From positions 434,001 through 498,000 of the forward strand of contig NZ_OZ026541.1 in NCBI RefSeq assembly GCF_964020175.1: DNA of 64,000 nt, in the 5' to 3' direction. The notes below the pieces were generated by a model. That model did no database searches and had not been told where the DNA came from. It saw only the letters and a program-made list of their open reading frames with translations. Source of the DNA: Candidatus Mesenet endosymbiont of Phosphuga atrata. GTDB taxonomy: Bacteria; Pseudomonadota; Alphaproteobacteria; Rickettsiales; Anaplasmataceae. Shown here piece after piece: positions 18,950 to 28,635 of the stretch; position 1 is the first letter of the stretch, and every line of letters starts with the position of its first letter. Made by a program: the position numbers and the translations under genes.

Positions 18950-19899
18950 TGAAAAAATTTGCGTTCAAGTTGTTATGGATAATAGCTGTAATTACTTTAT
19001 TTATTACTGCTCTTAATTTGTCTGTTTCTTATTTTACAAATAAAAACGATATAAGAAGGACAGAAGAAAAGCCAGATAAAGGGTATGAGATCAATAATTT
19101 AAATGATGGGATTATACAGACAATAGCTTTTTCTTTGCTAAAGCCTATTCTTGAGGCTAGAATTGACTATTATATAGAAAAGCATGGGCTACTTGATTAC
19201 TTGAAGAAAATAAAAAAACAAAAAGAACTTAAAGATTTAGTCACTTTTTATGACATAAGCTATGGTAATGGTAAAAAAGCTCTATGTGGAAGCAAGGTTT
19301 CATTACAGGTGTATAAGCTCTTAAACTATGATAATATCATAAATAAGGAGCAATATTTGCAAAAGTTTATGAATCTTAATATCAATCCTACCTTTGAGCG
19401 TGAGATAGGAGAGGAAAAAGAATTGGATTTAGGAATAATTGGTATGAAAGAAGGTGGGGAACGTGTTATATTGATTAACCATACTGTAGATAATACAGAA
19501 ATCAGTGATAAAAAATCCTACTATGTAAAACTTCTCTCTGTTAAAACTGAGTCTCCGTCTTCGGTTGATAATTTAATGATTTTTGATGATGCAAATTATA
19601 CAAGTGGTGTACCAGTAATGTGTGGTGATGAGGTAGAGGTAAATTATTCAGTGCACAAGCATAATGGTGAATTATTTACTGACAACCAATTTGCACGTTT
19701 TAAAGTTGGTGATGGTAAGGTACCACTAGCTATTGAACTTGGAGTTCTTAAAATGCAGGAAGGTGGAAAGCGGACAATAATTTCTCCTCCTGATCTTCTC
19801 ACAACTACTGATGATATGGTTATAGATAACATAAAACCTGATGAAAAAAATGTGGCAATTATTAACCTTAGTGTAATACAGAATAATGATCTGAATTGA
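18949..19899 (+). CDS. membrane-anchored FKBP-like protein
   Basis: The N-terminus has one hydrophobic anchor (about residues 7-28, [19 protein letters not shown]), so the body is periplasmic. Two regions look like FKBP-type peptidyl-prolyl isomerase folds. The first, about residues 100-190, contains [17 protein letters not shown] and [16 protein letters not shown]. The second, about 220-310, contains [21 protein letters not shown] and [18 protein letters not shown]. The pattern G(D/S)-V-x-V-x-Y, target, G-x-x-x-M-x-x-G-(G/E)-x-R is that of FKBPs, but several active-site aromatics are not evident, so isomerase activity is uncertain. GTG start overlaps the previous stop by one base; probably an operon with the prenyl synthase and uvrB. 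Confidence 0.7.
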   Translation: MKKFAFKLLWIIAVITLFITALNLSVSYFTNKNDIRRTEEKPDKGYEINNLNDGIIQTIAFSLLKPILEARIDYYIEKHGLLDYLKKIKKQKELKDLVTFYDISYGNGKKALCGSKVSLQVYKLLNYDNIINKEQYLQKFMNLNINPTFEREIGEEKELDLGIIGMKEGGERVILINHTVDNTEISDKKSYYVKLLSVKTESPSSVDNLMIFDDANYTSGVPVMCGDEVEVNYSVHKHNGELFTDNQFARFKVGDGKVPLAIELGVLKMQEGGKRTIISPPDLLTTTDDMVIDNIKPDEKNVAIINLSVIQNNDLN

Positions 19900-19909
19900 C
19901 CTTAAGCTT

Positions 19910-21841
19910 ATGAATGCTTTTAAGATCTCTGCAAATTTTAAGCCTACAGGTGATCAACCTAAAGCTATTGACGAGCTAACTTTAGGGCTTGAAAATGGCA
20001 AAAAAGATCAGGTGCTTTTGGGCATTACTGGTTCAGGTAAAACTTTCACTGCTGCAAATATTATAGAGAGAACACAGAGGCCAGCTCTTATTGTTGCTCA
20101 TAATAAAACTTTGGCAGCACAGTTATATGAAGAAATGAAAGCGTTTTTTCCGGGCAACGCTGTAGAGTATTTTGTTTCTTATTATGATTATTATCAGCCG
20201 GAAGCTTATTTACCACAAACTGACACTTATATTGAAAAGGATTCAGTTATAAATGAAAGGATAGATTTACTTAGGCACTCTGCTACGCGTTCTTTGCTTG
20301 AGAGGCCTGATGTTATAGTTGTAGCTAGTGTTTCTTGTATTTATGGTCTTGGCTCTCCAGAAGCATATTTACATATGATAGTGTCTTTAAATGTAGGTGA
20401 TGTGATAAAGATTCCAGCGTTGCTAAACAAGTTAACAGAACTTCAATATAAGCGCTTAGAATATGAGTTTAGTCGTGGTACGGTCAGGGTGCGTGGCGAT
20501 ACAGTTGATATATTTCCTTCTCATCTCGAAAACAGAGCATGGCGCTTATCTTTTTTTGGTAATGAAATAGAGGAAATTTTTGAAATTGATGTGCTGACAA
20601 ATAAAGTCGTTAGTAATTTAGATAAGATCACTATTTTTGCAAATAATCACTATGTAACTCCAAGACTAACGCTTTTGCAGGCGATTGATTTGATTAAAAA
20701 GGAAATGAATGAGTGTGTAGAATGTTACTATGCGCAAAACAAAATAGTTGAAGCTAAACGTCTAGAGCAAAGGACAAATTTTGATATAGAAATGATTAGA
20801 GAAGCAGGAAGTTGCAAAGGAATTGAAAATTACTCGCGTTACCTTTCTGGTAAAAAAGCTGGTGAACCGCCACCAACACTGTTTGAATATCTACCACAAA
20901 ATGCAATTCTATTTATTGATGAAAGTCACGTAACAGTCCCACAAATAGGTGCTATGTATAGTGGTGATCGTGCACGTAAATCAAATCTAGTTGATCATGG
21001 TTTTAGGCTTCCATCTGCTTTAGATAATAGGCCTCTTCAATTTAAAGAATGGGAAAATATGCGCCCGCAAACTATTTACATTTCAGCTACACCTGGGAAG
21101 TACGAACTAGAAAAAACGAAGGGATTATTTACCGAACAAGTCATAAGGCCAACAGGCCTTTTAGATCCAATTTGTATTGTTAAACCTACAGAAAACCAAG
21201 TAGATGATATTATTTATGAATCACAGACTGTAATAAAGGAAGAATGCTGTGTTTTAATCACAACTTTGACAAAAAAAATGGCAGAGAGCTTAGCTGACTA
21301 TATGTGTGAAATTGGCATTAAAGCTAATTATTTGCACTCTGATGTTAATACTTTAGAAAGAATTGAAGTTATAAATAAGTTGCGTATGGGCGAGATACAT
21401 GTTTTAGTGGGAGTGAATTTGTTGCGAGAGGGACTTGATATTCCCGAATGTGCATTAGTTGGGATCCTCGATGCTGATAAAGAAGGATTTTTACGCTGTG
21501 AGACTTCACTTATTCAAACTATTGGACGTGCAGCACGTAATGTAAACGGTAGGGTGGTTCTTTATGCAAATAAGATAACAAAATCATTGGAAAGAGCGCT
21601 GAACGAAACTAGAAGGAGGAGAAAAATACAAGAAGATTATAATAAGTTACATAATATAAAGCCAGTAAGTGTAGTAAAATCCGTTTTAAATTCTCTGCAA
21701 AATAGAGTAACAGAAAATGAGGAAGTAAACTGTAAACAGAGAAGCAAGGAAGCACTAAGGAAACAGATGTTGGAGTATGCAGAAAATTTGGAATTTGAAA
21801 AAGCCGCGAAAATTAGAGATATTATAAGTAGTTTAAAATGA
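19910..21841 (+). CDS. uvrB: excinuclease ABC subunit B
   Basis: Damage-verifying helicase of nucleotide excision repair. The 643-residue protein is complete: Walker [13 protein letters not shown] (about residue 36), the beta-hairpin [21 protein letters not shown]-type FIDESHV, helicase motif [11 protein letters not shown], and a C-terminal UVR motif ([20 protein letters not shown]) that contacts UvrC. It follows the FKBP-like gene by 10 bp. Confidence 0.98.
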   Translation: MNAFKISANFKPTGDQPKAIDELTLGLENGKKDQVLLGITGSGKTFTAANIIERTQRPALIVAHNKTLAAQLYEEMKAFFPGNAVEYFVSYYDYYQPEAYLPQTDTYIEKDSVINERIDLLRHSATRSLLERPDVIVVASVSCIYGLGSPEAYLHMIVSLNVGDVIKIPALLNKLTELQYKRLEYEFSRGTVRVRGDTVDIFPSHLENRAWRLSFFGNEIEEIFEIDVLTNKVVSNLDKITIFANNHYVTPRLTLLQAIDLIKKEMNECVECYYAQNKIVEAKRLEQRTNFDIEMIREAGSCKGIENYSRYLSGKKAGEPPPTLFEYLPQNAILFIDESHVTVPQIGAMYSGDRARKSNLVDHGFRLPSALDNRPLQFKEWENMRPQTIYISATPGKYELEKTKGLFTEQVIRPTGLLDPICIVKPTENQVDDIIYESQTVIKEECCVLITTLTKKMAESLADYMCEIGIKANYLHSDVNTLERIEVINKLRMGEIHVLVGVNLLREGLDIPECALVGILDADKEGFLRCETSLIQTIGRAARNVNGRVVLYANKITKSLERALNETRRRRKIQEDYNKLHNIKPVSVVKSVLNSLQNRVTENEEVNCKQRSKEALRKQMLEYAENLEFEKAAKIRDIISSLK

Positions 21842-21940
21842 TAATTGTAAAGTAATGTATATAATTTATTTTATATATTTTATGACTTTTAAACCTTATA
21901 TGCTAAAATATTTTCTATTGACTTACTTAAGTAGGGATTA

Positions 21941-23119
21941 ATGGGCGAAATTTATCTAAGTAAAAATATTATATCGCAACCTCAGGAGGATGGAGACAGC
22001 ATCTTTTTGGGTAAAATAAGGCTAGAGGACCTACAGAGTGAAGATCTGACTCGTCAGCTAGAGCAAAAGTGTGATGATCTGTTAAAACAAAATCTCCTCA
22101 AAGGATTAGAGCCCGAGGCAGGTTTAAATGAACTTTTAGATTCAATAGATGTAGTAGAGAATGAATTAGACAAAGAATTTAGTAAAGAGCTAGGTATTAG
22201 TGAAGTATTTTGGAAGAAAGTTTTAAAGCTACTAAACTTTTTCAATGAAGTGCTTAATTTAAATTTGGATTTAAAGCTAGAAGATGAGCTAGTTCTTACA
22301 AAAGAAAAACAAAAAAGGAAAAATTTACTGTTTTCATTCCTTGATGCCATTCTAAAAAAGCTTTTCAAAAGAGAATTAACTTCAGAAGAAATACTAAAGC
22401 TGCAAATAAAAGCGTTAGAGGAGCAGTTAAGTAGTGAAAATGATCCAGAGGTTATTCATCAAATTAAAAAACAATTGGAATTCCTGATGGAACTTAAAGC
22501 TAAGCTTTTTGAACTTTCGCTGGAGCAAAGTTTAAATAGAACTACGGAATGGCTTTTGACAATTGGTGCAATGCAAACTGTTGCTGAAATGGCAAATAAA
22601 GCAAAAGAAATAGTAACAACAAAAGGACAATGGCAAAAAGTTGACAGTCTATTAAACTCAGATAGGTTTATAAGGCAAGTTAGTAATGTTGCTCAAAATA
22701 ATAAGGGTATAGAAAATGTTAAAGGTAAATCTTTCATGCCTGTTCAAGAACAAAATAACAATTTAAATCTCATTCCTCTATCACAAAACATTGCCAAAGA
22801 TAACAGTGGCTTTTTAAAACTACTATATACGCTTCTTGCACTTGCAAATGTCTATGCAGCGAAGCATATGGAACTAGGAATGGGTGGTGATAAAGAAACA
22901 ACTACTCAAAAATTACCTACTGCTGTAAAAGCAAGTGGTCAAACCCAAAAGCAAATTCCAGTAAATCAAGATGAGGTAAAAAAAGGTCGAATATTTTCTT
23001 CTGGTAGTAAAAATCAAGATACAGATTTACAAATGCCAAAAGAGCAACCAAATTCATTGATGGAAGAAGTTAATGTTCGACAATTAGAGCAAAATCGGAG
23101 TAAAATTTGGGAAAAATAA
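21941..23119 (+). CDS. hypothetical coiled-coil protein
   Basis: Not recognised. The 392-residue product is very rich in Leu, Glu and Lys. Residues ~20-205 are a near-continuous predicted helix/coiled coil (LTRQLEQKCDDLLKQNLLKG; EEILKLQIKALEEQLSSEND). A shorter apolar stretch (about 287-306, GFLKLLYTLLALANVYAAKH) could associate with membrane, and the C-terminus is polar and Gln/Asn-rich. ATG start preceded by TAGGGA. It is followed after 63 bp by another unknown gene on the same strand. Confidence 0.65.
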   Translation: MGEIYLSKNIISQPQEDGDSIFLGKIRLEDLQSEDLTRQLEQKCDDLLKQNLLKGLEPEAGLNELLDSIDVVENELDKEFSKELGISEVFWKKVLKLLNFFNEVLNLNLDLKLEDELVLTKEKQKRKNLLFSFLDAILKKLFKRELTSEEILKLQIKALEEQLSSENDPEVIHQIKKQLEFLMELKAKLFELSLEQSLNRTTEWLLTIGAMQTVAEMANKAKEIVTTKGQWQKVDSLLNSDRFIRQVSNVAQNNKGIENVKGKSFMPVQEQNNNLNLIPLSQNIAKDNSGFLKLLYTLLALANVYAAKHMELGMGGDKETTTQKLPTAVKASGQTQKQIPVNQDEVKKGRIFSSGSKNQDTDLQMPKEQPNSLMEEVNVRQLEQNRSKIWEK

Positions 23120-23182
23120 ATATGATTGAGATATATCATATTTGATATATAATTTAGCCATGGTTATACTGAAGGGGGTAGT

Positions 23183-24820
23183 ATGCAATGGAGTTCAAAA
23201 AGCAAAGAAGCTTTTGTTCAAGCTTTAAATATAGAATTTTTAACAACAACAGGTAGTTACACTAATTTTCAGTTTAGAGAAACAAGAAATTGTCGAGGTA
23301 AAGGTCAGATTTGTATACTATTTCCTAATGGTGAACAAGAAGAGTATCAGAAATATTTAGAGCAAGTAACTGCAAAGTATAAAGGCGCTAGGACTTCATT
23401 TGAAAAAAGTAACTTTGATGCCAAGAGCTTTCCTTTTTGCATGAGCCCAGGTCAATTTAGCACTCGCAGTAGAAAGTTTAAAGTTCCTTTAAATAAAGAA
23501 GTAATAAATAATTTATACTATATGTTTGTTTTTCAGCTTTTATCATTTGAGCTAGATGTGACAAATCTTCCAAATGATATTGATTTGGATGAAGATGATA
23601 AAAGGAAGGGATATATTGTTGGTTGGGCCTTTCCTAGAGGTGACGGTAATACATCTAAACGAAAAAGAGAAGTAGAGGATCTTTTGAATAGGTATAGTTT
23701 TTCTATAGAAAATGGGCTTATATTAGATGAAAATGATACTCTATGTGATTGCACATACATCCATAAACATAGAGCCGACGAAGCAGTACAAAGAGCAATA
23801 AAAGACTTTCCCACTCAAATATTAAGACAATATCCAACAAAATTACTTACATTATTTAACGTTTTTTATCATGATCTAAGTGCTAAAGAAGGAATGAGTC
23901 CATACTGTGAACAATTTGTAAGGAAAATGTGGGCTGGATGCGTAAACACAGCAAAAGCTCAGGGCAATATTGTAAGTTTTGATTATTATGGGGAAGATTC
24001 TGATGAAATGAGAGATAAAGAGCATGTAAAGGAGATATATAATTTATATGAAGGTAAGAAAATTAATGAAATTTTTCATAATTTTATAAATGTTACAAAA
24101 AGGGGTCAAGGTAATATTACAGTATCATTCAATTTTAACCTTCACAATATAAATGTTATTGTGAATAAAGTGCCTTGTGATGTCTCTTCTATTAAGAAGG
24201 CTCAAGAGTTTGCTATTGAGCAGCGTAACGGTACTGTTCGCCCTATTCATGTAATGGGTTCCAGTAGAATGCTTAGAGTAGTAAATGAGACCGTTCCTTC
24301 AAGTAGTAGACAAAATTTTCTACCAATACCTGGCAAGTTCAGTGATTTTCCAAGAAGTAGTGCGTCTTCAAGTCGTAAAGGTTCAACTAAAAGTAATGAT
24401 TCAGCATTTGGAGAATCTCCTGCTAATCCTGGTTGTTTAGATACTAGTTTTGAATCAGATTCTTATAATACTCTAGATGCTCATAATACTTCATTTGATT
24501 CTGGCTGGAACAGTAAATCAAATTCACCTACTAAAAAAGATAGAAGCAGTCAGTCAATTCATACTGTATCACCTACGCATTCTGATGTTACTGTTATTAA
24601 TAAAAATAGTGGAGCAGGATCAGTAGCTAATATAGCAGACCTTAGCAATTTAGAACCAAAATCTAGTGAAGTAAAAAGTGGGAGAGGTATGAGGTTTCAT
24701 CGTGGTGAAAGTGTTCCTCCATATGGAAAAGTTTTAAGTATAATGAAGGTAGAGGAGGGGATAATGAAGGTAAAGGCAGAGAAAAGGAGAAGTCTTGATG
24801 ATGTAAGAGTCAAAATTTAG
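23183..24820 (+). CDS. hypothetical protein with Ser/Asn-rich C-terminal tail
   Basis: Not recognised. An excellent ribosome binding site (AAGGGGG) precedes the ATG. Residues 1-~345 look globular with mixed alpha/beta character and several Cys (for example CDCTYIHKH). About 375-500 is a low-complexity Ser/Asn/Asp tail with related short repeats (DTSFESDSYNTL and NTSFDSGWNSKS). It ends in a basic repeat-like segment (IMKVEEGIMKVKAEKRRS). There is no signal peptide or membrane segment. The globular-plus-disordered-tail plan is common among secreted proteins of intracellular bacteria, but no function can be assigned. Confidence 0.65.
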   Translation: MQWSSKSKEAFVQALNIEFLTTTGSYTNFQFRETRNCRGKGQICILFPNGEQEEYQKYLEQVTAKYKGARTSFEKSNFDAKSFPFCMSPGQFSTRSRKFKVPLNKEVINNLYYMFVFQLLSFELDVTNLPNDIDLDEDDKRKGYIVGWAFPRGDGNTSKRKREVEDLLNRYSFSIENGLILDENDTLCDCTYIHKHRADEAVQRAIKDFPTQILRQYPTKLLTLFNVFYHDLSAKEGMSPYCEQFVRKMWAGCVNTAKAQGNIVSFDYYGEDSDEMRDKEHVKEIYNLYEGKKINEIFHNFINVTKRGQGNITVSFNFNLHNINVIVNKVPCDVSSIKKAQEFAIEQRNGTVRPIHVMGSSRMLRVVNETVPSSSRQNFLPIPGKFSDFPRSSASSSRKGSTKSNDSAFGESPANPGCLDTSFESDSYNTLDAHNTSFDSGWNSKSNSPTKKDRSSQSIHTVSPTHSDVTVINKNSGAGSVANIADLSNLEPKSSEVKSGRGMRFHRGESVPPYGKVLSIMKVEEGIMKVKAEKRRSLDDVRVKI

Positions 24821-24912
24821 TTTTAGATGAACAAAAGAGAGTTAGCCCTCTTAAGGGGTTTTATAATAGCTGTTATTCAATTTTTAAGAGGAGTTTATTT
24901 ACTTATACTATT

Positions 24913-26805
24913 TTAGTTTTTTGACTTAGTTAAAATACTAAATACTGAAATTACAGCACCAAGAGCTATGGCTATGCATCCAAGCCAAATAGCTATGGCT
25001 CCTGGTCTGTAGTATACACGTGTTGCAATGCCCTTATCTTTATCTATATCACCGATAGTGACATATATATCAAATAGAGGATGATGATAAATATCACTTT
25101 TAATTTTTTTTTGCTTCTCAATTGAGTAAAATCTGTTTTCAGGTATAAGCAATTTATTGCTCAAATTTTGGATAATGAAGCTTCCTTTTACTGCATTAAA
25201 ATTTTTGTCTTTTATAAATTCAGCATTAATTAGATTTATTTTATATTTATTTATATTAATGCTTTCCCCAATTCTCATATAGCTTTCATTTTCCTCTTGC
25301 CAATTTGCTGCTATGGTTATTCCTAACACTAAAATTGCTACACCTATATGAGATATCATCATTGCATAATAGGTTTTTGAAACACCTTTTGCCAGAGCGA
25401 TTGATTCTACAAGGGGTAACGAAAACAACTTTATTCTTCTACTATAACTCTCTAAAATAGAAACAAATAAAGCAACAGCAAGTGTTATGGCAGCAGTAGC
25501 CATAAACCCTTTTTTAAAGATAAAAGGGATGGTTAAAAGTGCTAAAAAAAATGAAAACTTATATCTACTAAATATTGAGATCAATTTACCACCATTCCAG
25601 CTAAGGTAAGGGCCTATAATAGTGAGTATTAGAACTCCTAAGGCAATACTGTTAAACAGTGAGTTATAATAAGGTGCACCAACTGAGATTACTTCACCAG
25701 TTAAGTACTCAAGTATTATAGGGTATAAAGTACCAATGCAAACAACGGTAAAAGCAGTGATAAAAAGCAAATTGTTTAAAAGCATTGAAGTGAAACGCGA
25801 TATAAACGGAAATTGATGATTGCTTTCTTTTACTTTATTTGCAAATAAGATAAAAGTTATCAAACTACTGGCTACAATGAGGCAAAACAAAGCTAGTATA
25901 TATAGACCCTGTTTGGAATCATTTGCAAACGCATGTACTGAAATTAAAATACCAGAACGTACTAAGAACGTTCCCATAGTGCTTGATATAAAAGTCATAA
26001 TTGACAGTAAAATTGCAAAATTCCTAAGTAAGTTGAATTTTTTCACTATCAAGATCAAATGCAAAAGTGCAGTTGCAATCAGCCATGGCATTAAAGATAC
26101 GTTCTCTACAGGATCCCAAAACCAAAAACCTCCCCAGCCAAGCTCGCGGTATGCCCACCAACTACCAAGACCAATTCCTAGTGTTAAAAAAGACCAAGAT
26201 GCAAGTATCCAAGGGCGAACGGTATTTGCCCATTTATTTCCTTCTATCTTAACTATAAGCCCAGCTATTGATAGTGAAAAAGCTGCACTAAATCCCAAAT
26301 ATCCTAAGTACAATATTGGTGGATGAATTACAAGGCCTATATCTTGTAAAATAGGGTTAAAACCTAGACCATTACTAGCTGTGGGCTGAATTTGTGCAAA
26401 TGGGTCTAAACTAAATAAAGTAAATGACAAAAAGCCAAAACAGATGAGATTCTGTACTATGAGGGATTTTTTTTTAAATTCATCATTATTTAAAAAGAAT
26501 TCTAGCAATAATAAATATAAAGCTAAAACCCAACACCAAAGTAACATTGATCCTTCCATATTGCCCCAAATGCCAGAAATTTTATACAGTAGTGGCTTTG
26601 TTGTATGAGAATTATAATAGACGTTATATAGAGAAAAATCGTCGGTAATGTGACAGTAAAGTAAGATCGATAAAGCAAACGTCACACATAAAAAAGTAAT
26701 AGCATTTAATGCTCGAGAAGGAATTGAAAAAAAAGGTGTGAAAATATAAGTTGAGGTTAAAACGCAGGCTATTAATAGAAATAAGTTACCTAGAATGGAA
26801 GACAT
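24913..26805 (-). CDS. ccmF: cytochrome c haem lyase subunit CcmF
   Basis: Membrane protein that attaches haem to apocytochrome c in system I maturation. The 630-residue length and ~14 hydrophobic segments fit. The haem-handling WWD signature is WGGFWFWDPVENVSLMPWL at about residues 225-243, with conserved His residues in flanking loops (HPPILYLGYLG near 160). The C-terminal periplasmic domain includes ENRFYSIEKQ. No other ccm gene is adjacent, consistent with scattered ccm genes in Rickettsiales. Confidence 0.96.
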   Translation of the reverse strand: MSSILGNLFLLIACVLTSTYIFTPFFSIPSRALNAITFLCVTFALSILLYCHITDDFSLYNVYYNSHTTKPLLYKISGIWGNMEGSMLLWCWVLALYLLLLEFFLNNDEFKKKSLIVQNLICFGFLSFTLFSLDPFAQIQPTASNGLGFNPILQDIGLVIHPPILYLGYLGFSAAFSLSIAGLIVKIEGNKWANTVRPWILASWSFLTLGIGLGSWWAYRELGWGGFWFWDPVENVSLMPWLIATALLHLILIVKKFNLLRNFAILLSIMTFISSTMGTFLVRSGILISVHAFANDSKQGLYILALFCLIVASSLITFILFANKVKESNHQFPFISRFTSMLLNNLLFITAFTVVCIGTLYPIILEYLTGEVISVGAPYYNSLFNSIALGVLILTIIGPYLSWNGGKLISIFSRYKFSFFLALLTIPFIFKKGFMATAAITLAVALFVSILESYSRRIKLFSLPLVESIALAKGVSKTYYAMMISHIGVAILVLGITIAANWQEENESYMRIGESININKYKINLINAEFIKDKNFNAVKGSFIIQNLSNKLLIPENRFYSIEKQKKIKSDIYHHPLFDIYVTIGDIDKDKGIATRVYYRPGAIAIWLGCIAIALGAVISVFSILTKSKN

Positions 26806-26832
26806 TGTATATAGAACATTTATAAATCACAG

Positions 26833-26906
26833 TGGGACTGGTAGGACTTGAACCTACGACCCCTTCGTTATGAGCGAATAGCTCTAACCACCTGAGCTAC
26901 AGTCCC
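26833..26906 (-). tRNA. tRNA with CAU anticodon, probably tRNA-Ile2 (lysidine) or elongator tRNA-Met
   Basis: A 74-nt cloverleaf: acceptor GGGACTG/CAGTCCC with discriminator A, D-arm GCTCAGGTGGTTAGAGC, anticodon loop CTCATAA (anticodon CAT), T-arm GTAGG-TTCAAGT-CCTAC. The first pair of the anticodon stem is A-G, a mismatch. CCA is not encoded. It lacks the three G-C pairs of initiator tRNA. The anticodon loop and the GGTCGTAGG segment resemble tRNA-Ile2, whose C34 is changed to lysidine by TilS, but elongator Met is not excluded. Confidence 0.9.
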
Positions 26907-26944
26907 GTATTTTTATTTAAATTAACATATATAGTTAAGCTTGT

Positions 26945-27271
26945 CTAATCTTCTATTTTGCCATCAACCCACTCAACAAGAGTCTCAAAATCACAACCTC
27001 CAATTTTTCTTGCCACTTCTTTTCCATTTTTGAATATGATTAGCGTAGGTATAGACCTAACATTGTAAGATAAAGCAGCTTCTTGTGTCTTGTCTATATT
27101 AAGCTTGCATACTGTTATTTTTTCCTTATGGCTTTCAGCTAGTTTTTCTATATGAGGCATTAACGCCTTGCAAGGCCCGCACCATTCAGCCCAAAAGTCA
27201 ACTAAAACGAAATCATTGTTTTTTATAACTTCACTAAAATTATTATCATCTTTAATTTCTACAATACCCAT
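26945..27271 (-). CDS. trxA: thioredoxin
   Basis: Cytosolic dithiol reductant. 108 residues with the active site WAEWCGPCKALMP (Cys at about 32 and 35), the cis-proline segment RSIPTLIIFKNGKE, and the final GG-containing strand. No signal peptide. It lies between the CAU tRNA and an exporter gene; it may supply electrons to the nearby cytochrome c maturation pathway only indirectly. Confidence 0.97.
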   Translation of the reverse strand: MGIVEIKDDNNFSEVIKNNDFVLVDFWAEWCGPCKALMPHIEKLAESHKEKITVCKLNIDKTQEAALSYNVRSIPTLIIFKNGKEVARKIGGCDFETLVEWVDGKIED

Positions 27272-27328
27272 AAACTACCTAGCTAACTCAGATTTGTTAA
27301 TGATATAAAATTGAAAATACTTTGCCAA

Positions 27329-28549
27329 TTAAAAAATTAATTTATTTTTGTACTTAGTTTCAAAGTTGAGTAGCGTGTATATCGCAATTGCGATTATAGA
27401 ACATGTTACCGTTAGCAGTAAGTTTGGCACAATACTATAACTTATCTTACTAAAATACCCAACTATTGACACACCTACTGCACCAAAAATCATTTGCATA
27501 AATGCTATCAATGCTAAGCTTAAACCAGATTCTTCAGTTTCTTCCAGTGCTGAGGTAACACCATTACTAATTATAAAGGCAAAGCCAACATTTGCTATTA
27601 GCCAAAATGACTCCATAATTATTATAGTTAAGCCAATATTGTAATATAGAAAGATTAAGGATAAATCAGATATAAGAGGTAAAAACAGACCTATAAGCAA
27701 CATATTATTTATTCCAACTTTTTTGACGAATTTTCTATTGATAGCAGCACCTATCATGTATGATATAATCATTATAGCAATTAAGTATCCATAATATTTA
27801 GCTGATATATTCATTCCCTCAATGAGTACAAAAGGTAAATTGCCAATATATGCCCAGATCCACATGAAATTTAGAGAATTAATTGCTGTAAAACCTAAAA
27901 ATCTATAATTTTTAAAGATTTTAATATATTGTTTTAGTATTTTGCACAAAAGCTCAGTTAAAGTTAAATCTTTGCACTTAGATTTATCAACTGTCTCTTT
28001 AAATTTAAAAAAGAGTGACAAAAGAGTAAGTACTGACAGTACTGATATAATTACAAAAAGAAAACGCCAACTATAGCCATGTGATATAATATGACTGCCA
28101 ATTATTGGTGCTATTGCGGGGGAAAGGGCTACTATCATATTTAATTTTGATATAACTTGGGAACACTCATATCCAGAATACATATCTTTTATTGTTGCAT
28201 AGCCAACAACAACTGCAACTCCAGCACCAAAGCCTTGAATAAGCCGCATCAGTATCAATTGCATTATATTTTGCGCAAAACAGCATGCTATACTAGCTAA
28301 AGCAAATATTGTCATGCCAACCAGTATTACTTTACGCCTACCATATTGATCTGAGAGCGGTCCATAGATCAGCCCTGATAGAGAAAGTCCGATAAGATTT
28401 AAACCGATAGTAAATTGTACGATGCTATTATAGGATTTAAAATATTCAGCTATTTTAGGTAAAGCAACAGCATATATGTCAGTAGACATATCAGTAATTG
28501 CTATAGACAAAATTACTAAGATAGATACAAGAGTTTTTGCATTGCACAT
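27329..28549 (-). CDS. Bcr/CflA-type multidrug MFS transporter
   Basis: Twelve predicted transmembrane segments in 406 residues. The start MCNAKTLVSILVILSIAITD followed by DIYAVALPKIAEYF is the first helix of Bcr/CflA exporters, and the MFS motif A loop reads GPLSDQYGRRKVILVG at about residue 65. RLIQGFGAGVAVVVGYATIKDMYSG fits motif B/C of drug/H+ antiporters. Substrate cannot be told from sequence. Single gene with short gaps on both sides. Confidence 0.88.
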   Translation of the reverse strand: MCNAKTLVSILVILSIAITDMSTDIYAVALPKIAEYFKSYNSIVQFTIGLNLIGLSLSGLIYGPLSDQYGRRKVILVGMTIFALASIACCFAQNIMQLILMRLIQGFGAGVAVVVGYATIKDMYSGYECSQVISKLNMIVALSPAIAPIIGSHIISHGYSWRFLFVIISVLSVLTLLSLFFKFKETVDKSKCKDLTLTELLCKILKQYIKIFKNYRFLGFTAINSLNFMWIWAYIGNLPFVLIEGMNISAKYYGYLIAIMIISYMIGAAINRKFVKKVGINNMLLIGLFLPLISDLSLIFLYYNIGLTIIIMESFWLIANVGFAFIISNGVTSALEETEESGLSLALIAFMQMIFGAVGVSIVGYFSKISYSIVPNLLLTVTCSIIAIAIYTLLNFETKYKNKLIF

Positions 28550-28635
28550 GTTTAAAATTTAATAAATTAGAAAGATAAAGATATAGTAACTTCAGTACAA
28601 AACAACTTTATTTTGGTATTAAGATCATTTGTTTG

